Positions 26,948 through 35,044 of a stretch of 64,000 nt of DNA are shown one piece after another. The stretch is from contig JALUAG010000106.1 of the NCBI GenBank assembly GCA_027045875.1, positions 38,769 to 102,768 on the forward strand, given 5' to 3'. A program made the position numbers and the translations under genes. The stretch is from Alphaproteobacteria bacterium. GTDB taxonomy: Bacteria; Pseudomonadota; Alphaproteobacteria; Geminicoccales; Geminicoccaceae. Every line of letters starts with the position of its first letter. The first letter of the stretch is position 1. Below the pieces are notes generated by a model. The model was not told the DNA's origin, did no database searches, and saw only the letters and a program-made list of their open reading frames with translations.

Positions 26948-27558
26948 ATGCCCGAGACGGACCGTCCCCGGACCGCACTCGTCGTGGGCGCGGGCGCCGG
27001 CCTCGGCGCCGCCATCGCCCGTCGCCTCGCCCGCGAGGGGCTGCGCCTCGTGCTGGCCGCCCGCGACACCGTCAAGCTCGAGGCGCTGTGCGGCGAGACG
27101 GGAGCCGAGGCGATCACCTGCGATGCCGCCGATCCCGGACCGGTGACGGCGCTGTTCGAGAGCGTCGACGCCGTCTCGGAGCGCTCGACACCCGCGTTCA
27201 GATCCCGGGCGATAGCCGGGTGGTGGACGGCGGCCGGGGGACGCGGCTGCATCCTGTTCACCGGCGCCTCGGCGAGCCTCGAGGGCTTCGCCGGCTGGCC
27301 CCTTTCGCCACGGGCGAGTTCGCCCTCCGCGGCCTCGCCCGGAACATGGCCCGCGAGCTGCACCCCCGCGGCGTGCACGTGGCGCATGTGGTGACCGACG
27401 GGCAGATCCGCTCGGCGACGCGGCCGGAACCGCCCGAACGGCCGGATGCGATGCTCGATCCCGAGGCCGTCGCCGCGACATACTGGCATTTCGCGACCCA
27501 GCACCGTTCCGCCTGGAGCGACGAGCTGGTGCTGCGCCCCCGGGTCGAGCCCTTCTGA
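26948..27558 (+). pseudogene. Broken short-chain dehydrogenase/reductase gene
   Basis: The ATG at 26948 begins a typical SDR: ALVVGAGAGLGAAIARRLAR with the TGxxxGxG cofactor motif. The frame then breaks. RLGALDTRVQ continues in another frame, RGCILFTGASASLEGFAGW returns to the first, and from about 27300 the rest (TGEFALRGLARNMARELHPR, then HVAHVVTDGQIR) is in the second. The NAG motif and the YxxxK catalytic region are missing, and the total of 611 bases is about 100 short of a normal gene. Several lesions argue for real decay, not one sequencing error. It ends just before the convergent hemH. Confidence 0.8.
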
Positions 27559-27562
27559 GGGG

Positions 27563-28639
27563 TTACACCCAGCCGGCGAGTTCGCGGCGGGCCAGTTCCT
27601 CCAGAAGATCGATGTGGCGCTCGCCGTCGTTGAGGCAGGGGATGTAGGCGAACGCCTCGCCGCCCGCCTCGAGGAAGCTGCGGCGTCCCTCGACCGCGAT
27701 CTCCTCCAGGGTCTCGAGACAGTCGGCGGCGAAGGCCGGCGACACGGCGGCGATCCGGGTGATCCCCTCCTTCGGCAGCCGCTCCAGGGTCTCGTCGAGA
27801 TAGGGCTTGAGCCATTCCTCGGAACCGAAGCGGCTCTGGAAGCAGACCATCAGCCGCTCCTCGGGCCAGCCCAGCGCCTCCCGCACCAGCCGCGCCGTCT
27901 TGTGGCACTGGCAGGCGTAGGGATCGCCCTCGGCGAGACAGCGTTCGGGCATGCCGTGGAAGGACATGATCAGGAGCTGGGGCTCGAAGTCGAGGCCCGC
28001 CAGATGGTCGCGGATGCTGTCGGCCACCGCCGCGATGTAGGTCGGGTGGTCGTGGTAGGAGGGCATGGTGCGCACCGCCGGCTGCCATTTCATCCGCTGC
28101 AGGGCGGTGAAGGCCCGATCATAGGCGGTGGCGGTACTGGGGGCGGCATACTGCGGATAGAGGGCCATCAGCAGCAGCCGCCGGCAGCCCCGGGCCACCA
28201 TCCGCTCCAGCACCGCGGGAATGGAAGGGTTGCCGTAGCGCATCGCCCAGTCGACGAGGATCCCGGGATGCGCCGCCTGCAGCCGCGCCGCGAGCTTCTC
28301 CGCCTGGCTGCGGGTGATGGTCTTGAGGGGGCTTTCGTCGCGCTCGCGGTTCCAGATCTTGCGGTAGCCCCGGCCCGAGGTGAAGGGGCGTTTGGTGAGG
28401 ATCACGAGTTGCAGCAGCGGCTGCCAGTAGAGCGGCGAATAGTCGATCACCCGGCGATCGGACAGGAACTCGTTCAGATAGCGGCGCATCGACCAGTAGT
28501 CGGTGCCGTCCGGGGTGCCCAGGTTGAGCAGCACCACACCGATCCGCTCGGCGGGCAGTTCGGGGTGATCCTCGGGGGCGGCGGCCGGCCGCAGGCGCCC
28601 GGCGGCCTCCGCGGGCTCCCTCGCCGTCTCGGTCTTCAT
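27563..28639 (-). CDS. hemH: Ferrochelatase
   Basis: 358 residues. It inserts Fe(II) into protoporphyrin IX, the last step of protoheme synthesis. The metal-entry and catalytic His is at about 228 in LLIMSFHGMPERC; LLLMALYPQYAAPSTAT (about 155-171) and the C-terminal SPAFAADCLETLEEI (with the partner Glu) are typical. AGGAAG precedes the ATG. The 20-residue N-terminal extension rich in Ala/Pro/Glu is not conserved. Heme supply fits the nearby cbb3 oxidase genes, though they are 20 kb away. Confidence 0.95.
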   Translation of the reverse strand: MKTETAREPAEAAGRLRPAAAPEDHPELPAERIGVVLLNLGTPDGTDYWSMRRYLNEFLSDRRVIDYSPLYWQPLLQLVILTKRPFTSGRGYRKIWNRERDESPLKTITRSQAEKLAARLQAAHPGILVDWAMRYGNPSIPAVLERMVARGCRRLLLMALYPQYAAPSTATAYDRAFTALQRMKWQPAVRTMPSYHDHPTYIAAVADSIRDHLAGLDFEPQLLIMSFHGMPERCLAEGDPYACQCHKTARLVREALGWPEERLMVCFQSRFGSEEWLKPYLDETLERLPKEGITRIAAVSPAFAADCLETLEEIAVEGRRSFLEAGGEAFAYIPCLNDGERHIDLLEELARRELAGWV

Positions 28640-28806
28640 GGCGTCTTCCTCACGGTGGCGGTGCTAGAGCTAGCGACGGATTCCGCCGCGGCAAGCCGGC
28701 CCGATCGTTTGCCGCGCGTTCGCGGCGCTGGTAGAGTGCCGGGCATCCCGAGTGCCGGTCGACCCGCACGCGGCACCCGCCATCGCCACCTTCCGGGATC
28801 GCAGAG

Positions 28807-30186
28807 ATGACCACGCCCAACTCGCTCGAAGCGCGCGACATCGCGCATCTCGTCCATCCCTACACCGATCTGCGCGCCCACGAGAGCCGGGGGCCGCTCG
28901 TCATCACCGAGGGGCACGGCATCCGGGTCCGGGACGCGGAGGGGCACGAATACATCGAGGGTCTGGCCGGGCTGTGGTGCGTGTCGCTGGGCTTCGGCGA
29001 GCAGCGTCTGATCGACGCGGCCCGCCGCCAGATGGAAAGGATCGCCTACACCCACACCTTCGCCCATCGCTCCAGCGAGCCGGTCATCCTGCTGGCGGAG
29101 AAGCTCACCGCGCTCGCACCCGGGGCCATCTCCCGCGCCTTCTTCGTCAATTCGGGCTCCGAGGCGGTGGACACCGCCATCAAGCTCGCCTGGTACTACA
29201 ACAATGCCCGCGGCCGGCCGGAGAAGAAGCGCATCATCGCCCGGCGCCGCGGCTACCACGGGGTCACGGTGGCGGCCGGCCATCTGACCGGCCTCGCCTA
29301 CGCCCGCGCCGGCTTCGATCTGCCGATGCGCGACCGCTTCCTCCACCTGACGCCGCCGAGCCACTACCGCGAGGGACGGCCGGGCGAGAGCGAGGAGGCC
29401 TTCACCGACCGGCTGGTGCGGGAGCTCGAGACGCTGATCGAGGCCGTGGGAGCCGAGACCGTGGCCGCCTTCATCGCCGAGCCGGTGATGGGCGCCGGCG
29501 GGGTGATCGTGCCGCCGGCCGACTATTTCCGGAAGATCCAGCCGGTGCTGCGACGCCACGACATCCTGATGATCGCCGACGAGGTGATCTGCGGCTTCGG
29601 GCGGACCGGGGCCATGTGGGGCTCGGACACCTACGGCATCGAGCCCGACATGGTGACCTGCGCGAAGCAGCTGAGCTCGGGCTATCTGCCGATCGCCGCC
29701 CTGCTCATGACCGATGCGGTGTTCGAGGTGATCGCCGATCAGTCGGCGAAGCTCGGGGTGCTGGGCATGGGCTACACCTACGGCGGCCATCCGGTGCCGG
29801 CGGCGGTGGCGCTGCGCACCCTCGAAATCTACGAGGAGGACGGTATCCTCGAGCACGTGCGACGGGTGTCCCCCCGTTTCCTCGCCCGGCTGAAGGCCCT
29901 CGAGGAGCATCCCTTGGTGGGCGAGGGACGCGGCGTCGGCCTGCTCGGCGGCATCGAGCTGGTGCGCGACAAGGCGACGCGCGAACAGTACGATCCCGCC
30001 CTCAAGATCGCCGCCCGGGTGGTCGAGAACTGCACCGCCCGCGGTCTCCTGCTGCGGCCGCTGCCCGGCGACGTGGTGGGCATCTGCCCGCCGCTGATCA
30101 TCACCGAGAGCGAGATCGACGAGCTGTTCGACCGGCTCGCCGGCGCCCTCGACGCTACCGTGGGCGCCCTCGACCGGGCGGCCTGA
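28807..30186 (+). CDS. Class III (omega) aminotransferase
   Basis: 459 residues, PLP-dependent. The PLP-phosphate segment VNSGSEAVDTAIKLAWYY is near 114-131, the cofactor Asp is in LMIADEVICGFGRTG (about 254-268), and the Schiff-base Lys at 287 (VTCAKQLSSGYLPIAA). The sequence resembles the beta-alanine/taurine/putrescine:pyruvate group, so an omega-amine donor with pyruvate as acceptor is likely. The exact donor cannot be read from sequence alone. It is divergent from hemH. Confidence 0.85.
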   Translation: MTTPNSLEARDIAHLVHPYTDLRAHESRGPLVITEGHGIRVRDAEGHEYIEGLAGLWCVSLGFGEQRLIDAARRQMERIAYTHTFAHRSSEPVILLAEKLTALAPGAISRAFFVNSGSEAVDTAIKLAWYYNNARGRPEKKRIIARRRGYHGVTVAAGHLTGLAYARAGFDLPMRDRFLHLTPPSHYREGRPGESEEAFTDRLVRELETLIEAVGAETVAAFIAEPVMGAGGVIVPPADYFRKIQPVLRRHDILMIADEVICGFGRTGAMWGSDTYGIEPDMVTCAKQLSSGYLPIAALLMTDAVFEVIADQSAKLGVLGMGYTYGGHPVPAAVALRTLEIYEEDGILEHVRRVSPRFLARLKALEEHPLVGEGRGVGLLGGIELVRDKATREQYDPALKIAARVVENCTARGLLLRPLPGDVVGICPPLIITESEIDELFDRLAGALDATVGALDRAA

Positions 30187-30207
30187 GCGCGGCGGCGGAC
30201 ACCGGCG

Positions 30208-30402
30208 GTGGCGCGGCAGGAGGGCCTGCATCCCTGGCTGCGGCCCCTGTGGCGGCGGCTCGCGGTGATGGCGGCACTGCTCGTCTGGCTGGCCTTCGAA
30301 TTCTGGTACGAGCCCTTCGGCACCTGGTTCTACATCGTCCTCGCGGTCACTATCTATGCGGTGTGGGAACTGTTCGGCCGCCACGTGCCGAAGAAGCGCT
30401 GA
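30208..30402 (+). CDS. Small membrane protein, 64 residues, unknown
   Basis: GTG start 21 bases after the aminotransferase. A Trp/Arg-rich N-terminus (HPWLRPLWRRL) leads into hydrophobic segments at about 18-32 and 39-54, and the protein ends in PKKR. One or two membrane helices are likely. No family recognised. It may be co-transcribed with the aminotransferase or belong to the sigma-like gene downstream (30-base gap). Confidence 0.55.
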   Translation: MARQEGLHPWLRPLWRRLAVMAALLVWLAFEFWYEPFGTWFYIVLAVTIYAVWELFGRHVPKKR

Positions 30403-30432
30403 GCCGGACACGGGCCGCGGCGGCGACGGGGG

Positions 30433-31083
30433 ATGACCGGAATGTCCGATGGAACGGGGGTGACCGCGGAATGGCAGGCGGTCCTCGACGGTGACAAGGA
30501 GGCCTTCAGCCGGCTGGTCGAGCCACTGGTGCCGGAGCTCGCCTCCGCCGCCCGCGAGGAGCTCGCCTATTTCGTCGAGATCGGCGACATTCCCGCGGAC
30601 CGTTACGCGGTCGCGGACATCCTCGCCGAGGTGGTGTTGCGGGCCTGGCGCAACCGCCGGAGGCGGCCGCCGCAGGTGAGCCTCAAGGCCTGGCTGATGG
30701 CCGTTCTCTACCGGATCATCGACGACATCGCCGTCCGCGAGCGGCGCCGCCAGGAAGTGGCCGAGGCGGTCCGCGAGCAGCACCCGGAGATCCCGCCCTT
30801 CGAGGACGAGGATGCCTTCTGGGAATGGTTCCAGCCCGACGATCTTCCCCTCGCCGAACCCTTCATGCCCGAGGAACCGCCTTCTCCCGAGGAAATCGCC
30901 GCCGTCCTCGAGACCCGGCCACGGGCGATCGGGACCGCCGCCCGGCGGGCGCTCGTCATGCATCGCCGCCATGGCATCGCGATCGGAGAGATCAGCGCCG
31001 TGCTGCGTCGCTCGGTCGCCGAGACGCGTGCCCTGATCGAGGAAGCGGGCAAGCGGGTACGGGAGCAGCGGAAGGCGGACTGA
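30433..31083 (+). CDS. Divergent ECF-like sigma factor or sigma-70-region protein
   Basis: 216 residues. An N-terminal part resembles sigma region 2 (DGDKEAFSRLVEPLVPELAS; ADILAEVVLRAWRNRRRR; LKAWLMAVLYRIIDDIAVRE), and a C-terminal part resembles region 4 (RRALVMHRRHGIAIGEISAV, then LRRSVAETRALIEE). An acidic Pro-rich linker (about 113-155) separates them. The region 2 and 4 matches are loose, so it may be an atypical ECF sigma or only share the fold. No anti-sigma gene is recognisable next to it. ATG 30442, nine bases after GGGGG, is an alternative start. Confidence 0.55.
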   Translation: MTGMSDGTGVTAEWQAVLDGDKEAFSRLVEPLVPELASAAREELAYFVEIGDIPADRYAVADILAEVVLRAWRNRRRRPPQVSLKAWLMAVLYRIIDDIAVRERRRQEVAEAVREQHPEIPPFEDEDAFWEWFQPDDLPLAEPFMPEEPPSPEEIAAVLETRPRAIGTAARRALVMHRRHGIAIGEISAVLRRSVAETRALIEEAGKRVREQRKAD

Positions 31084-31120
31084 CGCCCGCCACGCACGAA
31101 CGCTCGAGGCGGCTCCGCCC

Positions 31121-31149
31121 TTGACATTCGGTCTCCGGCCTGCAGGCTG
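31121..31149 (+). promoter_or_regulatory. Possible promoter before the rhomboid gene
   Basis: A perfect -35 TTGACA (31121-31126) is followed after 17 bp by a poor -10 (AGGCTG, 31144-31149) in the 201-bp gap before the rhomboid start. Only the -35 is strong. Confidence 0.35.
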
Positions 31150-31284
31150 GCGCGGTCGATGCGGGGGCACGGCTCCCCGCGGGCGAACGGGGCCTCGCGG
31201 ACCGGCGCTCGCGGGCGGCGCTGCCGGCGGCAGGTGCTCGCCTCGGAACCCGTCGCGCCGGGAAGAGAACGGGAGGCCGGGAGC

Positions 31285-32037
31285 GTGTTCCCCATCCAGA
31301 GCGCCGTCTCCTACCGCTATCCCCCCTTCGTGGTGTGGGGGCTGATCGCCGTCAACGCGCTCGTCTTCCTGTTCCAGATCGCCCTGCCGCCGCCGCTGCT
31401 CGAAAGCTTGGTCTATCACTGGGCGCTGGTACCGGCCCGCTACTTCCATCCCGAATGGGCGATCCGCAACGGGCTCGATCCCAACGACTACCTGCCGTTC
31501 CTCACCAACATGTTCATGCACGGGGGATGGTTCCACATCCTCGCCAACATGTGGACGCTGTGGATCTTCGGCCCGGCGGTGGAGGACCGTCTCGGCAAGG
31601 TCCAGTTCCTGCTCTTCTATCTGGCCTCCGGCCTCGGAGCGAGCGTCGCCCACGCCTGGATCAATGCCGATTCGACGGTCCCCGCCCTCGGCGCCTCGGG
31701 CGCCATCGCCGGTGTGATCGGCGCCTACATGCGGCTCTTCCCCTTCGCCCGCGTGATCGTGCTGGTGCCGGTCCTGTTCCTTCCCTTCTTCTTCGAGATG
31801 CCGGCGGCCTTCTTCGCGCTGCTGTGGTTCGTCCTCCAGGTGATGCAGGGTATCGGCGCCCTGCTCGGGCCGGCCGGCGCCGGCGGTGTCGCCTGGTGGG
31901 CCCATATCGGCGGTTTCGTGGTCGGCTGGGCGATCGTGCGGCTGATCCAGCGCGGCGACAGGCGTCACCGGCCCTATTTCGCCGACGAAGGCAGACTCGG
32001 TTTCACCCCCGACGGCCGTTGGAGCAAACGCCCATGA
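31285..32037 (+). CDS. Rhomboid family intramembrane serine protease
   Basis: 250 residues from the GTG at 31285, eight bases after GGGAGG; upstream in-frame sequence is Arg/Gly-rich and not conserved. Several membrane helices. The catalytic Ser139 is in ALGASGAIAGV and His207 in WWAHIGGFVVG; FMHGGWFHILANMWTLWIFG (about 78-97) supplies the oxyanion His and Asn. Rhomboids cut membrane proteins within the bilayer; the substrate is unknown. It overlaps the next protease gene by four bases (ATGA), so the two are translationally coupled. Confidence 0.9.
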   Translation: MFPIQSAVSYRYPPFVVWGLIAVNALVFLFQIALPPPLLESLVYHWALVPARYFHPEWAIRNGLDPNDYLPFLTNMFMHGGWFHILANMWTLWIFGPAVEDRLGKVQFLLFYLASGLGASVAHAWINADSTVPALGASGAIAGVIGAYMRLFPFARVIVLVPVLFLPFFFEMPAAFFALLWFVLQVMQGIGALLGPAGAGGVAWWAHIGGFVVGWAIVRLIQRGDRRHRPYFADEGRLGFTPDGRWSKRP

Positions 32038-32879
32038 CCATCATGGATCTGTTCTGGATCTTCTTCATCATCTCGGCGCTGCAGCCGGTCATCCAGCAGC
32101 GCATGCTGGAGGCCATGCGCACCCGCAAGATCGCCCAGATCGAGAAGGAGCGGAACTCGCGGGTGATCCTCCTCGTCCATCGTCAGGAGACCATGCGTCT
32201 CCTGGGCTTTCCGGTGATGCGCTACATCGACGTCAACGATTCCGAGGCGGTGCTGCGGGCGATCCAGATGACCGACCGCGACGTGCCGCTCGACATCGTC
32301 CTCCACACCCCGGGCGGGCTCGTACTGGCGGCCCTGCAGATCGCCCGGGCGGTCAAGCAGCACCCCGCCAAATGCACCGTCTACGTGCCCCACTACGCCA
32401 TGTCGGGCGGTACCCTCATTTCGCTGGCCGCCGACGAGATCGTGATGTGCGAACATTCGGTGCTGGGACCCGTCGATCCCCAGCTCGGGCAGCTTCCCGC
32501 CGCCTCCATCATCAGGGCGGTGGAACAGAAGCCGATCGAGAAGGTGGACGATCAGACGCTGATCATGGCCGACGTGGGCCGGAAGGCGGTGAACCAGGTG
32601 CGGGAGGCGGTGGAGGAGCTGCTCGAGGGCAGGATGCCGCCGGCGAAGGTCAAGGAGGTGGCGGCGCTGCTGTCGGAAGGGACCTGGACCCACGACTATC
32701 CCATCACCGCCCGGCACGCCCGCGAACTCGGCCTCAACGTCTCCACCGAGATGCCCGATGCGGTGCTGGAGCTGATGAACCTCTACCCGCAGCCGGTGCG
32801 CGCCCAGCCCAGCGTCGAGTATCTGCCGGTGCCCCGCCACCAGGGCGGTCAGGGCGGCGGCAAGGCGGCCTCGGCCTGA
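32034..32879 (+). CDS. Membrane-anchored ClpP-fold serine protease (SDH proteinase family)
   Basis: 281 residues. One N-terminal membrane helix (about 4-22) and a soluble ClpP/crotonase-like domain of the serine dehydrogenase proteinase family. LDIVLHTPGGLVLAALQIA (about 86-104) and the nucleophile Ser124 in YVPHYAMSGGTLISLAADEI match the Ser-Lys/Asp family pattern. A Gly/Gln-rich tail of about 20 residues ends the protein. Coupling to a rhomboid gene suggests the two act on the same membrane substrates, one cutting in the bilayer and the other clearing fragments; this is inferred. Confidence 0.82.
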   Translation: MTIMDLFWIFFIISALQPVIQQRMLEAMRTRKIAQIEKERNSRVILLVHRQETMRLLGFPVMRYIDVNDSEAVLRAIQMTDRDVPLDIVLHTPGGLVLAALQIARAVKQHPAKCTVYVPHYAMSGGTLISLAADEIVMCEHSVLGPVDPQLGQLPAASIIRAVEQKPIEKVDDQTLIMADVGRKAVNQVREAVEELLEGRMPPAKVKEVAALLSEGTWTHDYPITARHARELGLNVSTEMPDAVLELMNLYPQPVRAQPSVEYLPVPRHQGGQGGGKAASA

Positions 32880-32885
32880 TCCCAT

Positions 32886-32907
32886 CCGGCGCGGCCGCCC
32901 GCGCCGG
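32886..32907. terminator. Possible bidirectional hairpin between convergent genes
   Basis: CCGGCGCG / CGCGCCGG (32886-32893 with 32900-32907), loop of six, between the protease stop and the ecm stop. It lacks a T run on either side, so intrinsic termination is uncertain. Confidence 0.35.
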
Positions 32908-32921
32908 AAGCCGCCCGCGGA

Positions 32922-34916
32922 TCAGGCGGCGCGCCGCCGGGCGGCCAGCACCACCTCGACCAGATCGGCCATGATCTCGGGGATGGCGAAGTCCTTGGGC
33001 GTGTAGACCCGCGCCACGCCGGCGGCGCGCAGCCGCTCGGCATCCGCCGGCGGCACGATGCCACCGACGACGAGGGGCACCTCGCCGATGCCCAGCTCGC
33101 GCATCCGCTGGAGGACCTCGCTCACGAGCTGCATGTGGGAACCCGAGAGGATCGACAGCCCCACGAGATGCACCCCCTCCTCGAGGGCGGTGTGGGCGAT
33201 GCGGGCCGGGGTCAGCCGGATGCCCTCGTAGACCACCTCCATGCCGATGTCGCGGGCCGCCACGGCGATCTGCTCGGCGCCGTTGGAATGCCCGTCGAGC
33301 CCGGGCTTGCCGACGAGGATCTTGATCCGCCGCCCGAGCAGCCGGGAGACCTCCTCGACCCGCCGCCGCACGGGTGCGAGCGCGTCCTCTCCGGTCGCGG
33401 TGGGAACCGCGGCGACGCCCGTGGGCGCCCGGTACTCGCCGTAGATCTCGCGCAGCGCCTGCGCCCACTCGCCGGTGGTGACGCCGGCCCGCGCACAGGC
33501 GATGGAAGGCGGCAGGACGTTGCGGTCCTCCCGTGCCGCCCTGCGGAGCTCCTCGAGCGCGGCCGCCACCGCCGCCTCGTCCCGCTGCCGGCGATGCGCC
33601 CGCAGGCGGGCGATCTGGGCCTCCTCGACGGCCGGATCGACGGCCAGGAACCCGCCGTCGGCGGCGGCCAGCAGCGGCGAGGGCTCGGCCTCGGTGTAGC
33701 AGTTGACGCCGACCACCGGCTGGCGCCCCTCGGCGATGGCCTTAACACGTTCCGTGTTGGATGCCACCAGGCGGCTCTTGATGTAACCGTTCTCCACCGC
33801 CGCCAGCACCCCGCCCATGCTCTCGATGCGGGCCAGCTCCTCGCGCGCCTCGCGCACCAGCTCCGCCACCTTGGCGGCGATCACTTCCGAGCCGTCGAAG
33901 ATGTCCTCGTATTCGAGGAGATCGGTCTCGAGCGCCAGGATCTGCTGCATCCGGAGCGACCATTGCTGGTCCCAGGGGCGCGGCAGGCCGAGGGCCTCGT
34001 TCCAGGCCGGGAGCTGCACCGCCCGCGCGCGGGCGCGCTTCGACAGCGTCACCCCCAGCATCTCGATGAGAATGCGGTGGATGTTGTTCTCCGGCTGCTG
34101 TTCGGTGAGCCCCAGGGAATTGACCTGCACGCCGTAGCGGAACCGTCGCAGCTTCGGATCGGTGACCCCGAACCGTTCGGCGGTGATGGCGTCCCAGAGT
34201 TCGACGAAGGCCCGCATCTTGCAGAGTTCGGTCACGAACCGGATGCCGGCGTTGAGGAAGAAGCTCACGCGGCCGACGATGCGGGGGAAATCGGCGGCCG
34301 GCACGTCCTCGCGGACGCGCACCGCCTCGAGGACGGCGAGCGCGGTGGCGAGCGCGTAGGCGAGCTCCTGCACCGGCGTCGCCCCCGCCTCCTGGAGGTG
34401 GTAGCTGCAGACGTTGATCGGGTTCCAGCGGGGCATCTCGGCGGCACAGAAGGCGATCACGTCGGTGGTGAGCTTCATCGACGGTCGCGGCGGGAAGATG
34501 TAGGTGCCGCGCGAGAGGTACTCCTTGACGATGTCGTTCTGGACCGTGCCGCGCAGGGCCGACCGCTCGGCGCCCTGCTTCTCCGCCGCCGCCACGTAAA
34601 GGGCGAGCAGCCAGGGGGCGGTGGCGTTGACGGTCATGGAGGTGTTCATGCGGGCGAGCGGGATGCCCTCGAACAGCCGCTCCATGTCGGCGAGACAGCC
34701 GATCGGCACCCCCACCTTGCCCACCTCGCCGCGGGCCAGCGGATGATCGGCATCGAAGCCGGTCTGGGTGGGCAGGTCGAAGGCCACCGAGAGCCCGGTC
34801 TGGCCGCGCGCCAGATTGGCGCGGAACAGGCGGTTGCTGGCCTCGGCCGAGCTGTGGCCGGCATAGGTGCGGAAGAGCCAGGGGCGGTCGCGTCGCGGCC
34901 GGGTCTCGCCGTCCAT
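32922..34916 (-). CDS. ecm: Ethylmalonyl-CoA mutase (MeaA-type, B12-dependent)
   Basis: 664 residues. It converts (2R)-ethylmalonyl-CoA to methylsuccinyl-CoA with adenosylcobalamin. The N-terminal TIM barrel has RTYAGHSSAEASNRLFRANL and SVAFDLPTQTGFDADHP. The C-terminal B12 domain has KPGLDGHSNGAEQIAVAARD with the axial-His motif DGHSNG, the Ecm-type variant, and SILSGSHMQL. The ATG at 34916 is eight bases after AGGAAG; a GTG at 34925 is too close to that site. It is divergent from the HTH-ccr gene, sharing the 128-bp repeat-bearing control region. Confidence 0.93.
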   Translation of the reverse strand: MDGETRPRRDRPWLFRTYAGHSSAEASNRLFRANLARGQTGLSVAFDLPTQTGFDADHPLARGEVGKVGVPIGCLADMERLFEGIPLARMNTSMTVNATAPWLLALYVAAAEKQGAERSALRGTVQNDIVKEYLSRGTYIFPPRPSMKLTTDVIAFCAAEMPRWNPINVCSYHLQEAGATPVQELAYALATALAVLEAVRVREDVPAADFPRIVGRVSFFLNAGIRFVTELCKMRAFVELWDAITAERFGVTDPKLRRFRYGVQVNSLGLTEQQPENNIHRILIEMLGVTLSKRARARAVQLPAWNEALGLPRPWDQQWSLRMQQILALETDLLEYEDIFDGSEVIAAKVAELVREAREELARIESMGGVLAAVENGYIKSRLVASNTERVKAIAEGRQPVVGVNCYTEAEPSPLLAAADGGFLAVDPAVEEAQIARLRAHRRQRDEAAVAAALEELRRAAREDRNVLPPSIACARAGVTTGEWAQALREIYGEYRAPTGVAAVPTATGEDALAPVRRRVEEVSRLLGRRIKILVGKPGLDGHSNGAEQIAVAARDIGMEVVYEGIRLTPARIAHTALEEGVHLVGLSILSGSHMQLVSEVLQRMRELGIGEVPLVVGGIVPPADAERLRAAGVARVYTPKDFAIPEIMADLVEVVLAARRRAA

Positions 34917-34917
34917 C

Positions 34918-35005
34918 GTCAACACTTCCTCTGAAAGCCTCCCCTCCCGCTAACACTTTCGATGCCGAAGGTCAAAGGAGTTTTGGTGTTGACGGCCAAC
35001 ACTTC
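34918..35005. promoter_or_regulatory. Three AACACTT repeats and a palindrome: candidate operator of ecm and ccr
   Basis: GYYAACACTTY occurs at 34918-34928, 34949-34959 and 34995-35005 in the same orientation. The last copy overlaps a 17-bp inverted repeat GTGTTG-N5-CAACAC (34986-35002). The first copy covers the ecm ribosome site; the second lies where an ecm -10 would be, downstream of a minus-strand TTGACC. This is the arrangement of an operator for a dimeric helix-turn-helix regulator, and such a domain is encoded 40 bases away. Confidence 0.55.
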
Positions 35006-35044
35006 CCCTGTCAGAGATGGGACCACGAACGACGAGAGGGCGCC

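Noticed and set aside
28665..28676. Short palindromic sequence around GCTAGAGCTAGC between hemH and the aminotransferase
   Set aside because: Too short and not repeated; no known regulator site.
28636..31968. 1,110-codon open frame on the minus strand
   Set aside because: It crosses the aminotransferase, sigma-like and rhomboid genes antisense. Low-complexity sequence and no conserved domain.
34986..35002. Palindrome before HTH-ccr as an intrinsic terminator
   Set aside because: Arms of six bases, not G+C-rich, no T run, and located in a promoter region. An operator is more likely.
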